Positions 18,857-27,305 of a stretch of DNA of 64,000 nt are shown piece by piece (positions within the stretch are counted from its first letter, which is position 1; each line of letters opens with the position of its first letter). The stretch covers positions 62,001 through 126,000 of the forward strand of contig CAAFUR010000029.1 in NCBI GenBank assembly GCA_900766245.1, given 5' to 3'. The notes beneath the pieces were generated by a model. That model did not search any database. It worked only from the letters and a program-made list of their open reading frames with translations, and was not told the DNA's origin. The DNA is from Veillonellaceae bacterium. Its GTDB lineage: Bacteria > Bacillota > Negativicutes > Veillonellales > Veillonellaceae. The position numbers were made by a program, and so were the translations under genes.

Positions 18857-18882
18857 CATAACCTCCTGACTAAACACTCTCC

Positions 18883-18891
18883 ATTATACCA
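18883..18891 (-). promoter_or_regulatory. Extended -10 promoter of the priA operon
   Basis: A perfect TATAAT (18883-18888) is preceded by TGG, forming an extended -10 element. No good -35 is present 17 bp upstream. Its position, about 27 bp before the priA start, supports the shorter priA reading. Between this site and metK (to 19151) I see only the metK terminator. Confidence 0.45.
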
Positions 18892-19069
18892 CGTTTGTAC
18901 CTTCGATTCATACTATTTCATACCCTAGTCCTGCACATTTTCACGTCATAGCATTTCTTTTGAGACAAACATATACAAGGTTATAGAAGCAAATAAGTTG
19001 GCACACTAATCTACTACTCTTATAAGAAGTGTCTACAAGACAACCTAGACTCTTATAATTAATACTGGA

Positions 19070-19110
19070 ATAACAAAAATAGAGGACAAAGACATGCGTC
19101 TCTATCCTCT
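19070..19110 (-). terminator. Intrinsic terminator of metK
   Basis: On the - strand a 13-bp stem (AGAGGATAGAGAC pairing with GTCTTTGTCCTCT, two G-U pairs) encloses a GCAT loop and runs into ATTTTTGTTATT. It ends the metK transcript. Confidence 0.85.
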
Positions 19111-19151
19111 ATATATGTATCACTCAAAACCGAATGACAATTCTTTACCTA

Positions 19152-20342
19152 TTATAAACCAGCTTCTTTACGAAGTACTTCTGCTTTATCTGTGCGTTCC
19201 CAAGGAAGGTCTACATCTGTACGACCAAAGTGACCATAAGCAGCAGTTTTTTTGTAGTGTGGTTTTAACAAGTCTAACATTTCAATGATGCCTGCTGGAC
19301 GAAGGTCAAAATGTTTGCTTACTAATGCAGAAATTTTTTCTTCCTCGATTTTTGCAGTACCAAATGTTTCCACCATGATAGATACAGGTTTTGCTACACC
19401 AATTGCGTAAGCTACTTGTACTTCACATTTATCAGCAAGACCAGCTACCACAATATTTTTAGCTACATAACGAGCTGCATATGCTGCGGAACGGTCAACT
19501 TTTGTAGGATCTTTACCGGAGAAAGCTCCACCACCATGACGAGCCATACCGCCATACGTATCTACGATAATTTTACGACCAGTCAAACCAGCGTCACCTT
19601 GTGGACCACCGATTACAAAACGACCAGTTGGGTTGATGAAATATTTAGTATTTTCATCAATAAATCCTTCTGGAAGAACTGGATCAATCACATATTTTTT
19701 AATATCTGCTTGGATTTGTTCCAATGTCACTTCTGGTCCATGTTGTGTAGAAATAACGATTGTTTCAATGCGTTTTGGCTTGCCATCAACATATTCAACA
19801 GTTACTTGTGTTTTACCATCTGGACGAAGGTAAGGCAATGTACCATCTTTACGAACTTTTGTTAATTGACGAGATAAACGATGCGCCAAGCTAATAGGCA
19901 TAGGCATTAGCTCTTCAGTTTCATTGGATGCGAAACCAAACATCATACCTTGGTCGCCAGCACCGATTTTATCGAACGCATCACTACCGCCTTCGCGAGA
20001 TTCTAATGCTTCATCTACGCCCATTGCGATATCTGCAGATTGTTCATCAATCGCTACATTAACGCCACAAGTATCCGCATCAAAACCAAATTTTGCACGT
20101 GTATATCCGATTTCACGAATTGTGTCACGAACAATATGAGGAATATCTACATATGTTTTTGTAGTAATTTCGCCTACTACATGAACTTGGCCTGTAGTTA
20201 CTAATGTTTCACAGGCAACGTGTGCTGTTGGATCTTTTTCTAAAATAGCATCCAATACAGCATCTGAAATTTGGTCAGCAATTTTGTCTGGATGACCTTC
20301 TGTTACAGATTCAGAAGTGAAAAATACATGTTTTTCTGCCAT
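19152..20342 (-). CDS. metK: S-adenosylmethionine synthetase
   Basis: A 396-residue enzyme making SAM from methionine and ATP. Signatures are FTSESVTEGHPDK at the N-terminus, the GAGDQGMMFGFA ATP/Mg motif, and GGGAFSGKDPTKVDRSAAY. The ATG at 20340-20342 has a GGAGG site and gives the standard length. The longer in-frame reading extends into the riboswitch terminator and is rejected. Expression is controlled by a SAM-I riboswitch in the leader, and the gene has its own promoter and terminator. Confidence 0.98.
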   Translation of the reverse strand: MAEKHVFFTSESVTEGHPDKIADQISDAVLDAILEKDPTAHVACETLVTTGQVHVVGEITTKTYVDIPHIVRDTIREIGYTRAKFGFDADTCGVNVAIDEQSADIAMGVDEALESREGGSDAFDKIGAGDQGMMFGFASNETEELMPMPISLAHRLSRQLTKVRKDGTLPYLRPDGKTQVTVEYVDGKPKRIETIVISTQHGPEVTLEQIQADIKKYVIDPVLPEGFIDENTKYFINPTGRFVIGGPQGDAGLTGRKIIVDTYGGMARHGGGAFSGKDPTKVDRSAAYAARYVAKNIVVAGLADKCEVQVAYAIGVAKPVSIMVETFGTAKIEEEKISALVSKHFDLRPAGIIEMLDLLKPHYKKTAAYGHFGRTDVDLPWERTDKAEVLRKEAGL

Positions 20343-20356
20343 GAATAAACCTCCAA

Positions 20357-20387
20357 TAAAAAAATTCCTCATCACAAGACGAGGAAT
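20357..20387 (-). terminator. Riboswitch-controlled terminator in the metK leader
   Basis: The stem ATTCCTCGTC / GATGAGGAAT (10 bp, one G-U) with a TTGT loop is followed by seven U residues, directly before the metK ribosome site. Its 5' arm can instead pair with the 3' strand of riboswitch helix P1 (AAGATGGGG with CCTCGTCTT), forming the antiterminator when SAM is absent. Confidence 0.85.
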
Positions 20388-20392
20388 CATAT

Positions 20393-20492
20393 CCCCATCT
20401 TCCGATCAAAGATCGTTGGATTTAGCACCTTCTCCCCTAAGGAATGGTTGCTGTAGCTTCAAAGGGCCTCTCCCTCCACTACTCTTGATGAG
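20393..20492 (-). ncRNA. SAM-I (S-box) riboswitch aptamer
   Basis: The - strand reads CTCATCAAGAG at the 5' end, then TGGAGGGAGAGGCCC, GAAGC..CAGCAACC, and ends with GGAAGATGGGG. This is the S-box consensus order. Helix P1 is CTCATC/GATGGG. Location in front of metK and a downstream terminator/antiterminator pair make it a transcriptional OFF switch: high SAM stabilises P1, frees the terminator and stops metK synthesis. Confidence 0.95.
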
Positions 20493-20537
20493 ACTTGTAT
20501 CATACATATAATACTTAGTTTAAAATCACTACATGTA

Positions 20538-20566
20538 ATTATAGCACATATTTATAGGTCTGCCAA
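20538..20566 (-). promoter_or_regulatory. Promoter of the metK riboswitch leader
   Basis: TTGGCA (20561-20566) and TATAAT (20538-20543) are 17 bp apart on the - strand, and TGC before the -10 makes it an extended promoter. The -35 overlaps the last codons of coaBC. Transcription would start near 20531, about 40 nt ahead of the aptamer. Confidence 0.65.
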
Positions 20567-21733
20567 GGCTTGAATAATACGTTCCGCCACATCAAGTTTT
20601 GACATATTCGGTAAATTTACAATTTGATCTCCAGGATAGATAAATGTCACTTCATTGGTATCCACATCAAATCCAGCATTGGATTTACTTACATCATTAG
20701 CCACTAACATGTCCAAATTCTTTTTGCGTACCTTTTCTTTTCCATAGCTAATGACATCTTGCGTTTCTGCTGCAAAACCAATTAGCTTTTGATGCTGTTT
20801 GCGATTCCCCAAGCTTGCTAAAATATCTGGATTTTTTACCAACTCTAATGTCATAGTTTCTTGTTTTTTTATTTTATTGTCCGCTACTTCAGCTACACGA
20901 TAGTCCGCCACAGCCGCAGCCATAATCACAGCATCTGCCGAGTCATAATGACTATCGATTGCCGCTTTCATCTCCGTAGCAGAACGGACTATGATACACT
21001 CTACACCAATTGGCACAGCAAGATCTGTGGGAGCAGATACCAAAATTGTCTTAGCTCCTGCTTGGGCTGCTTTCAATGCCACTGCATATCCCATCTTTCC
21101 ACTGGAACGATTCGTAATGTATCGAACTGGATCAATAGCTTCTTGCGTACCACCAGCGCTGACTATCACCGTTTTGCCTTCTAATAGTTCTGTTTTTCCT
21201 AAATGAAAGTCCACCCAGTCCATAATTTTTTGCGGTTCTGGTAAACGACCTTTTCCTTCTACCCCACATGCTAGAAGTCCACTATCTGGTTCTAACACAT
21301 GGACGCCTCTACCACGTAAGATACTTAAATTTTCTTGCACAGTTGGATGGGCATACATGTTACTATTCATAGCTGGACATACAAATACAGGGGCCGTTGT
21401 GGCCAATAATTGGGTAGATAACATATCATCTGCAATACCATGGGACATCTTAGCAATCATATTAGCCGTTGCTGGTGCTACTACATAGGCATCCGCCCAA
21501 GTTGCATAGGCAATATGCTCTACATTCCAATCCTGTACATTTTCAAACATTTCCACAGCCACTTTGTGTTTACTAATTTCACCAAACACAAGGGGACTCA
21601 CAAATTTGGTGGCATTTCTCGTCATTACCACTTTTACTTCTGCTCCCGCTTTATATAAACGGCTTACTAACTCTACTGCTTTATAGGCTGCAATACCTGC
21701 TGTTACGCCTACTACGATATGCTTACCTTTCAA
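20552..21733 (-). CDS. coaBC: Bifunctional phosphopantothenoylcysteine decarboxylase/synthetase
   Basis: A protein of about 393 residues that makes 4'-phosphopantetheine in CoA synthesis. The flavin-dependent CoaC half (residues ~1-180) shows GVTAGIAAYKA, the catalytic-type PAMNSNMY motif and the substrate-flap cysteine in GLLACGVEGKG. The CoaB half shows NRSSGKMGYA and the ADNKIKK lysines. Start choice: a TTG at 21733 is eight or so bases after AAGGTGA; a GTG nine bases upstream (21742) is too close to the site. It stands alone, with coaD about 1.4 kb upstream. Confidence 0.94.
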   Translation of the reverse strand: MKGKHIVVGVTAGIAAYKAVELVSRLYKAGAEVKVVMTRNATKFVSPLVFGEISKHKVAVEMFENVQDWNVEHIAYATWADAYVVAPATANMIAKMSHGIADDMLSTQLLATTAPVFVCPAMNSNMYAHPTVQENLSILRGRGVHVLEPDSGLLACGVEGKGRLPEPQKIMDWVDFHLGKTELLEGKTVIVSAGGTQEAIDPVRYITNRSSGKMGYAVALKAAQAGAKTILVSAPTDLAVPIGVECIIVRSATEMKAAIDSHYDSADAVIMAAAVADYRVAEVADNKIKKQETMTLELVKNPDILASLGNRKQHQKLIGFAAETQDVISYGKEKVRKKNLDMLVANDVSKSNAGFDVDTNEVTFIYPGDQIVNLPNMSKLDVAERIIQALADL

Positions 21734-21861
21734 AAGTCTCACCTTCCTATAGAACTAATTCAATTAATAGACTATCTGTACTTACCCTATTATACAGTAT
21801 CTGACTCAGTAATACATCTTTATTTTAAACTATGAAAGTTCAAGATAGCCTCTCTACAAAA

Positions 21862-21907
21862 AAAAGCTGTAGACAAATTAAAATATACATAATTTGCTAC
21901 AGCTTTT
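21862..21907. terminator. Bidirectional-looking hairpin terminator between the GNAT gene and coaBC
   Basis: AAAAGCTGTAG and CTACAGCTTTT pair perfectly, with an inner CAAATTA/TAATTTG stem, giving A- and T-runs on both sides. It most likely ends the GNAT transcript on the - strand. Confidence 0.8.
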
Positions 21908-21951
21908 CACATATGTATAGAATGGATGACAAATCCATCAAGTTTTGGCCT

Positions 21952-22398
21952 CTATAAAGGTAAAGATAAATGAACAACAGTTTTCACTGATTTCTTCGTT
22001 CCATCTATTTTTTTGAACCCTAAGTTAGTATATAACTCTTTTGCATTTTCCATGCTAGGTAAACTATCTAAAAGCAATGTTTTATACCCAAACTCACGAG
22101 CGTCTTCTACTACCATTTTAGCCATATTCGTACCTAAAGAGCTATGCCGAAAAGCAGGACGAACGTACAAACGCTTCATAGCCGCTGTGTTACTATCAAC
22201 ATAGCGTAATGCGACACAACCCGCTGGTTTGTTATCGATAAAGGCAATATACAAGGCTTCACCTTCACCTTTATATTTGTCTTCCAATCCATGAAATTCT
22301 CTTAAATTAGCGGACACACCTAATGATCGTACATACTCTACAAATAAATCTTTTACTTCATCAATATAATCGTGGCCATTACGAATTTCAAAATTCAT
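21952..22398 (-). CDS. GNAT-family N-acetyltransferase
   Basis: A 148-residue acetyltransferase of the GNAT fold. The central part (PAGCVALRYVD, then MKRLYVRPAFRHSSLGTNMAKMVVEDAREFG) contains the acetyl-CoA pyrophosphate loop in a slightly unusual form, R-H-S-S-L-G-T rather than R/Q-x-x-G-x-G/A. The C-terminus LYTNLGFKKI is typical. The substrate is unknown. It has its own promoter and terminator and a strong GAGGAGG site, so it is a single-gene unit. Confidence 0.85.
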   Translation of the reverse strand: MNFEIRNGHDYIDEVKDLFVEYVRSLGVSANLREFHGLEDKYKGEGEALYIAFIDNKPAGCVALRYVDSNTAAMKRLYVRPAFRHSSLGTNMAKMVVEDAREFGYKTLLLDSLPSMENAKELYTNLGFKKIDGTKKSVKTVVHLSLPL

Positions 22399-22451
22399 AG
22401 TATACCTCCTCTTAGTATTACATGAAACTGATATTGTTAGTATTCGACGAA

Positions 22452-22481
22452 GTTATAAAAAGTCCTTTTAATTTCTTTCAA
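22452..22481 (-). promoter_or_regulatory. Promoter of the GNAT gene
   Basis: TTGAAA (22476-22481) and TATAAC (22452-22457) are 18 bp apart on the - strand, each a 5/6 match. The expected leader is about 47 nt. Confidence 0.5.
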
Positions 22482-22599
22482 AATTTTAATTATGAACTAT
22501 CCCCTACTAACATAAGCATATTGCACTTTAAATCGATGGTATCTAATATAGCACTTCTAATACAATGAAAACTATAAGTGCATAGTGTTTATTTTACAT

Positions 22600-22636
22600 A
22601 CAAAAAAAGACTGCAAGAAATATATTCCTTGCAGCC
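22600..22636 (-). terminator. Terminator of the rsmD-coaD-coiled-coil operon
   Basis: The - strand stem GGCTGCAAG..CTTGCAGTC around a short AT-rich loop is followed by TTTTTTTG, ten bases after the stop of the coiled-coil gene. Confidence 0.85.
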
Positions 22637-22645
22637 TCAATATAC

Positions 22646-23086
22646 TTATTTATATAATGTTTGACGGTTTTCTTGCAACGCTTCTAATGTACGTTCTAAA
22701 TTAGATTCTACATATTTGAACACATCACTAGCATATTGAATAGAACTATTTTTAAGTTCTTCAGAAGATTTATTAGCTTCTGCAATGATATGATTTGCAT
22801 GTTCTTGTGCTTGTTTGACTAATTCACTTTCTTCTGTTAATTTTTGAATATATTCTTTCGCTTGTTCAATCAACGCATCAGCTTGTTTTTGACCTTCCGC
22901 TACAATGCGGTCACGTTCTGCCACAATGCGACGAGATTCTTCTAATTCAAGTGGCAAAGATTCTGTCAACGCATCTACTATACGCATAATTTCTTCTTCT
23001 TCAATTAACTTTTTATTTGTCATAATCATATTGTTGCTAGTAACAATCAAGTTTTCCAATTCTTCTAATAATTTTTCTGTTCTCAT
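22646..23086 (-). CDS. Coiled-coil protein of unknown function downstream of coaD
   Basis: A 146-residue highly charged protein, almost wholly predicted alpha-helical. Heptad-rich stretches run from residue ~45 to the end (RRIVAERDRIVAEGQKQADA, then EQAKEYIQKLTEES). The pattern resembles the b subunit of F-type ATPases or DivIVA-like proteins, but there is no N-terminal membrane segment, so a true ATPase b subunit is unlikely. It has an AGGAGG site, lies 9 bp after coaD, and is closed by a terminator. It may be a cytosolic scaffold; I cannot assign a function. Confidence 0.75.
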   Translation of the reverse strand: MRTEKLLEELENLIVTSNNMIMTNKKLIEEEEIMRIVDALTESLPLELEESRRIVAERDRIVAEGQKQADALIEQAKEYIQKLTEESELVKQAQEHANHIIAEANKSSEELKNSSIQYASDVFKYVESNLERTLEALQENRQTLYK

Positions 23087-23095
23087 GGCATCCTC

Positions 23096-23587
23096 CTATT
23101 TTTCTTGTACTGCATTAAATTTATTTTCTAATGCTTGTTTCACAACATCCGGCACTAAACCTTCTAATTTACCACCAAATTTAGCTAATTCTCGTATCCC
23201 CGTAGAGCTTACGAAGGCATATTTATTGTTGGTCATAATAAAAACAGTTTCAATTTCATCATCCAAATATTTTGAAAACAAAGCACGTTGAAATTCATAT
23301 TCAAAGTCGCTCAGCGCACGGAGACCACGAATGATAATATGACTATCTCTCGATTTTACATAATCATTCAACAAACCAGCCCCAAAATCCACTTCAACAT
23401 TAGGAATATGTGACACAGATTGACGAATTAACTCTGCTCGTTCATCCAAGGTAAACAAGTACTTTTTATTTGGATTCTCTAAAATCACTACGATTAGCTT
23501 GTCCACTAATTTACTAGCGCGCTCAAATATATCTATATGTCCATTTGTAACAGGATCAAAACTACCTGGACAAACCCCAATTCTCAC
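23096..23587 (-). CDS. coaD: Phosphopantetheine adenylyltransferase
   Basis: A 163-residue nucleotidyltransferase carrying out the penultimate step of CoA synthesis. The N-terminal GSFDPVTNGHIDI holds the T/HxGH ATP motif, and VSSTGIRELA is the conserved ISSTxIRE-like segment. IIRGLRALSDFEYEFQ is also typical. The start is a GTG (23585-23587) nine bases after GGGG. It follows rsmD by 15 bp, the usual Firmicute rsmD-coaD pair. Confidence 0.97.
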   Translation of the reverse strand: MRIGVCPGSFDPVTNGHIDIFERASKLVDKLIVVILENPNKKYLFTLDERAELIRQSVSHIPNVEVDFGAGLLNDYVKSRDSHIIIRGLRALSDFEYEFQRALFSKYLDDEIETVFIMTNNKYAFVSSTGIRELAKFGGKLEGLVPDVVKQALENKFNAVQEK

Positions 23588-23602
23588 GATATAAGCCCCT
23601 TT

Positions 23603-24148
23603 CTACGGTTTTCGACACAGAATGTCAACGCGAGTGTACCCAAAGGATAGGGCTTTTACAAGCACCCACTTGGGCAATAATTCTAATGTTTCATTCTTAT
23701 GGCGTTCTAAAATTAAAAAGCCGTCTTCGGTAAGTAATTGTAAGTCTTCCACTAAGTCCAATGTTTTTTGGACATACCCTTTTTCATAAGGGGGATCAGA
23801 AAATATCAACTGAAACTGCTTTCCTTGTAACCGTGAAAGTGCCGATTCCATAGTACATTTCATAATTTCCAATCGGTCTTCTACCTTACAATGTTGTGCA
23901 TTCTTTCTAATGCACGTATCAGTATGTGTATCTACCGCAATAGCATGACTAGCACCGCGACTCAAAGATTCGATGGCGAGCGCACCTGTTCCAGAAAATA
24001 AATCTAGCACCTGCGCCTCAAAAAATCCTATTCGACTTTGTATGACATTACAAATACTTTCACGCACTCGATCTTGTGTAGGTCTTGTATCCATACCTTT
24101 TGGAGCTTGTATAGTATGCCCTTTAGCTGTCCCTGAAATAATTCTCAT
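23603..24148 (-). CDS. rsmD: 16S rRNA (G966-N2)-methyltransferase RsmD
   Basis: A 181-residue SAM-dependent methyltransferase for 16S rRNA G966. Motif I is DLFSGTGALAIESLSRG, the catalytic DPPY motif is FSDPPYEKG, and the N-terminal RIISGTAKGHTI and RPTQDRVRES are characteristic. It is the first gene of an operon with coaD and the coiled-coil gene and has its own promoter. Confidence 0.96.
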   Translation of the reverse strand: MRIISGTAKGHTIQAPKGMDTRPTQDRVRESICNVIQSRIGFFEAQVLDLFSGTGALAIESLSRGASHAIAVDTHTDTCIRKNAQHCKVEDRLEIMKCTMESALSRLQGKQFQLIFSDPPYEKGYVQKTLDLVEDLQLLTEDGFLILERHKNETLELLPKWVLVKALSFGYTRVDILCRKP

Positions 24149-24172
24149 ATATTTTACTACCTGTACTTGTAT

Positions 24173-24201
24173 ATTCTACATGATTTTACTATGGGGTACA
24201 A
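24173..24201 (-). promoter_or_regulatory. Promoter of rsmD-coaD
   Basis: TTGTAC (24196-24201) and TAGAAT (24173-24178) are 17 bp apart on the - strand, 4/6 and 5/6 matches, about 25 bp before the rsmD start. Confidence 0.5.
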
Positions 24202-24230
24202 TAGATTTTTTATGAAATCTTCCTCATAGT

Positions 24231-25235
24231 CTATGACTCACTGCAAACTTCTTGTTTTACATCACGCATCATCAACTGCATTAGCACTTCTGCCGGTGGA
24301 ACCTTATGATATAACACCTCATACAGAGCATTAGTGATAGGCATATCGATTTCTTTTGCCTTAGCTAAATCATAAATAATACGAACTGCAAAAAAACCTT
24401 CCACCACCATCTGGGAATGGTTGATAATATTTTCCATCGTCTCTCCATCGGCTAACTTTTGCCCAGCTCGACGATTCCGACTATGAGAACTCATGCATGT
24501 AGCGATTAAATCTCCCATTCCTGAAAGTCCTGCATAGGTTTCTGCTTTTGCTCCCATGGCAACGCCAAACTTCGTCATTTCATGAAGTCCACGAGTCAGT
24601 AAGGCTGCCAACAAATTATCTCCTAAATGCATACCATGGGCAATCCCTGCTGCTAAAGCGATGATATTTTTTGTAGCTCCCCCTAGTTCAACACCGATTA
24701 GATCTGTGTTACCATAGACCCGAAAAGTTGGTCCACCCAAGGCTTTTTGTAGTGTGCAAATAGCCCCTTCATGTTGGCTTGCTACCACCGTAGCAGCTGG
24801 CAAATTACGCCCTACCTCTTCCGCATGATTAGGACCAGACAATATAGCCGTTGCTTTCACTAAGCCTTGCACTTCTTCTTCAATGACCAAAGATAATCGT
24901 TTTTCACTATCTTTTTCCAACCCTTTAGAGCACCCTACAATAATCATAGATGGTTGTAAATATTGTTTTAACTCCTGTAGAGTACTTCGCACATAACTAG
25001 ATGGCGTTACCAGTAACACCACCTCTGCATCTGCTAAGGTAACCTCATAAGAATGTTGAAACTCTAGTGAACTAGGTAATACAACTTCTGGCAAATAAGG
25101 ATTAATTCGATATTCACGTAAATAATTTGCTTTCTCTTCCGTACGGCAATACATGGTCACTTGGTGACCTGCCTCTATTCCTTTCAGAGCTAATGCTGTT
25201 CCCCAACTACCAGATCCAATAACTGCAATTTTCAT
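24231..25235 (-). CDS. gpsA: Glycerol-3-phosphate dehydrogenase [NAD(P)+]
   Basis: A 334-residue dehydrogenase reducing dihydroxyacetone phosphate to sn-glycerol-3-phosphate for phospholipids. The nucleotide motif GSGSWGTALA is at the N-terminus; LSGPNHAEEV and GGATKNIIALAAGI contain the conserved Pro-Asn and catalytic lysine region; LSGMGDLIATC follows. It lies two bases after plsY, whose product acylates its product, so the two form a pathway pair in the der-plsY-gpsA operon. Confidence 0.97.
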   Translation of the reverse strand: MKIAVIGSGSWGTALALKGIEAGHQVTMYCRTEEKANYLREYRINPYLPEVVLPSSLEFQHSYEVTLADAEVVLLVTPSSYVRSTLQELKQYLQPSMIIVGCSKGLEKDSEKRLSLVIEEEVQGLVKATAILSGPNHAEEVGRNLPAATVVASQHEGAICTLQKALGGPTFRVYGNTDLIGVELGGATKNIIALAAGIAHGMHLGDNLLAALLTRGLHEMTKFGVAMGAKAETYAGLSGMGDLIATCMSSHSRNRRAGQKLADGETMENIINHSQMVVEGFFAVRIIYDLAKAKEIDMPITNALYEVLYHKVPPAEVLMQLMMRDVKQEVCSES

Positions 25236-25237
25236 AC

Positions 25238-25837
25238 TTACTCATCCTTTGTAATACGTTTCACAGCTAACTCTTTTCCTTGTAAAAGACGCATAATATT
25301 TTCTCTATGACGGAATACAACGAACAACGCCGCTATAGCACCAAAGATAATATATGGTAAAGGTTCAGATATACAGTACATCACGATAGGCACTAGTGTA
25401 GCCGCTACAATGGAGCCTAGGGATACATAAGAAGTAAACTTAACAATAATAGCCCATACAGCAAAGCAAATGAACGCTGCTATTGGTGATAATGCAATGA
25501 GCACGCCCAATCCTGTCGCAACCCCTCTACCACCGGAAAACCCAAGAAAAATAGACCAATTATGACCAATCATAGCACATAATCCACCTACAATCATCCA
25601 TTCTGGATTCGGTGAAAACAAGAGTACACCTACCGCACCTTTTCCAGCATCACCTAAGAACACAGGTAAGGCAGCTTTCATACCTAATACGCGATAGGTA
25701 TTAGTAGCACCAATATTTTTACTACCATATTGACGCACATCAGTATGGAAAAAGAGTTTTCCAATAATTAACCCTGTTGGAATTGATCCCACTATATACG
25801 CCACCAAAACTAATATTACAATTTCCATCGTTATCAT
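25238..25837 (-). CDS. plsY: Glycerol-3-phosphate acyltransferase PlsY
   Basis: A 199-residue integral membrane enzyme with about five spans, which transfers acyl groups from acyl-phosphate to glycerol-3-phosphate. The three active-site motifs are present: GSIPTG, YGSKNIGATNTYR and GGRGVATGLG. The ATG at 25835-25837 overlaps the der stop as ATGA. A second ATG nine bases later is also possible. Confidence 0.97.
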   Translation of the reverse strand: MITMEIVILVLVAYIVGSIPTGLIIGKLFFHTDVRQYGSKNIGATNTYRVLGMKAALPVFLGDAGKGAVGVLLFSPNPEWMIVGGLCAMIGHNWSIFLGFSGGRGVATGLGVLIALSPIAAFICFAVWAIIVKFTSYVSLGSIVAATLVPIVMYCISEPLPYIIFGAIAALFVVFRHRENIMRLLQGKELAVKRITKDE

Positions 25838-27168
25838 TCTTCATCAGTTCCCTTCTTACCACGAAGTACTAATCGAATCGGAGTACCTTCAAATCCGAAG
25901 GATTCACGAAGGCGATTCTCCAAGAAACGCATATAGGAGAAGTGAATTAATTCTGGTTCATTTACAAATAAAATAAACGTAGGAGGTTTTACACTTGCCT
26001 GTGTCATATAGTAAATTTTCGGGATCCGTCCACCACGAGATGGCACTGGGTTGACTGTTTGTGCATCTGATAATAGTTGGTTCAACACACTTGTAGAAAT
26101 ACGCATATGTTGTTGCTCAGACACATATTTAATTAATTCTGCTAAACGATGAACGCGTTGTTTTGTTAAAGCCGACGCAAACAAGATAGGTGCATATCGC
26201 AAGAAAGCCATTTCATCATAAATATCTTCTGTAAATCGTAAAGTGGTCTTGTCATCTTTTTCAATCAAATCCCATTTATTCACAACGATGACCAAACCTT
26301 TGCCAGATTCATGAGCATAACCAACAATTTTTTTATCTTGTTCTGTAACCCCATCTGTAGCATCCAACACTAATACTACAATGTCAGAGCGATCAATGGC
26401 ACGAAGTGAACGAACAATACTATAACGCTCTACGGGCGCATCTATGCGAGATTTACGACGCATGCCCGCTGTATCGATTAACACAAAATCTTGCCCCTCA
26501 TGACTCCAATGGGTGTCGATAGAATCTCGTGTTGTACCAGCCACATCACTTACGATAACACGTTCTTGTCCTAATAAAGCATTTGTTAAAGATGATTTAC
26601 CCACATTAGGACGACCAATCAGTGCAACATGGATTGTATCTTCATCTTCCTCGCTAGCACTTTGTGGAGGGAAATGTTTCACCACATCATCTAGCAAATC
26701 ACCTAAGTTCATCAAGTTTTTCGCAGAAATACCGATTGGATCGCCAATTCCTAAATTATAAAATTCATAAATATTTGCTTCTTGGTTTAAACTGTCGATT
26801 TTATTAACTACCAGAATCACAGGCTTACCGCTAGCACGCAATAAATTTGCCACTTCTTCATCGGCAATGGTAATACCTTGCTTACCATCTACAACAAAAA
26901 GGATAACATCCGCTTCTTCAATAGCTAATTGCGCCTGAAAACGCATCATTTTAGGAATTTCATGACTTTCTGCAGTGATAAACTCAATCCCACCAGTATC
27001 GATCATAGTAAATTCACGTTGTAACCACTCTGCATCAAAATAAATTCTATCTCGTGTTACACCTGGAATATCTTCCACAATAGAAATTCGCTTATTCACA
27101 ATGGCATTAAATAATGTAGACTTCCCTACATTTGGTCTCCCTACGACCGCAACTAATGGTTTCGACAT
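25834..27168 (-). CDS. der: Ribosome biogenesis GTPase Der
   Basis: A 444-residue tandem GTPase for 50S assembly. Two G domains start with GRPNVGKST (residue ~10) and GRPNVGKSS (~185), each followed by DTGG/DTAG and NKID/NKWD motifs. A C-terminal KH-like domain (RIPKIYYMTQASVKPPTF) is present. Length and layout are standard. It begins the der-plsY-gpsA operon and is coupled to plsY. Confidence 0.97.
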   Translation of the reverse strand: MSKPLVAVVGRPNVGKSTLFNAIVNKRISIVEDIPGVTRDRIYFDAEWLQREFTMIDTGGIEFITAESHEIPKMMRFQAQLAIEEADVILFVVDGKQGITIADEEVANLLRASGKPVILVVNKIDSLNQEANIYEFYNLGIGDPIGISAKNLMNLGDLLDDVVKHFPPQSASEEDEDTIHVALIGRPNVGKSSLTNALLGQERVIVSDVAGTTRDSIDTHWSHEGQDFVLIDTAGMRRKSRIDAPVERYSIVRSLRAIDRSDIVVLVLDATDGVTEQDKKIVGYAHESGKGLVIVVNKWDLIEKDDKTTLRFTEDIYDEMAFLRYAPILFASALTKQRVHRLAELIKYVSEQQHMRISTSVLNQLLSDAQTVNPVPSRGGRIPKIYYMTQASVKPPTFILFVNEPELIHFSYMRFLENRLRESFGFEGTPIRLVLRGKKGTDEE

Positions 27169-27226
27169 ACTTTCACCTCATATTTCAACTTCCTCACAGG
27201 AAGAGTAAGAACACATAGTTTATCAA

Positions 27227-27255
27227 CTTATATTGTATCACATAAACGAAAGCAA
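27227..27255 (-). promoter_or_regulatory. Possible promoter of der-plsY-gpsA
   Basis: TTGCTT (27250-27255) and TATAAG (27227-27232) are 17 bp apart on the - strand. The -35 overlaps the T-run of the preceding terminator. The match is modest. Confidence 0.4.
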
Positions 27256-27292
27256 AAAAAGAACAGTAAGTCCATTGGACCTACTGTTCTTC
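27253..27292 (-). terminator. Terminator of the scpA-to-ispH/S1 operon
   Basis: AAGAACAGTA and TACTGTTCTT pair around GGTCCAATGGACT on the - strand, followed by TTTTTTTGC. It lies 13 bp after the ispH-S1 stop. Confidence 0.85.
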
Positions 27293-27305
27293 TATTATGC
27301 AGAAA

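Noticed and set aside
20343..20390. N-terminal extension of metK
   Set aside because: It would translate the riboswitch terminator; the ATG at 20342 has a proper ribosome site and the normal family start.
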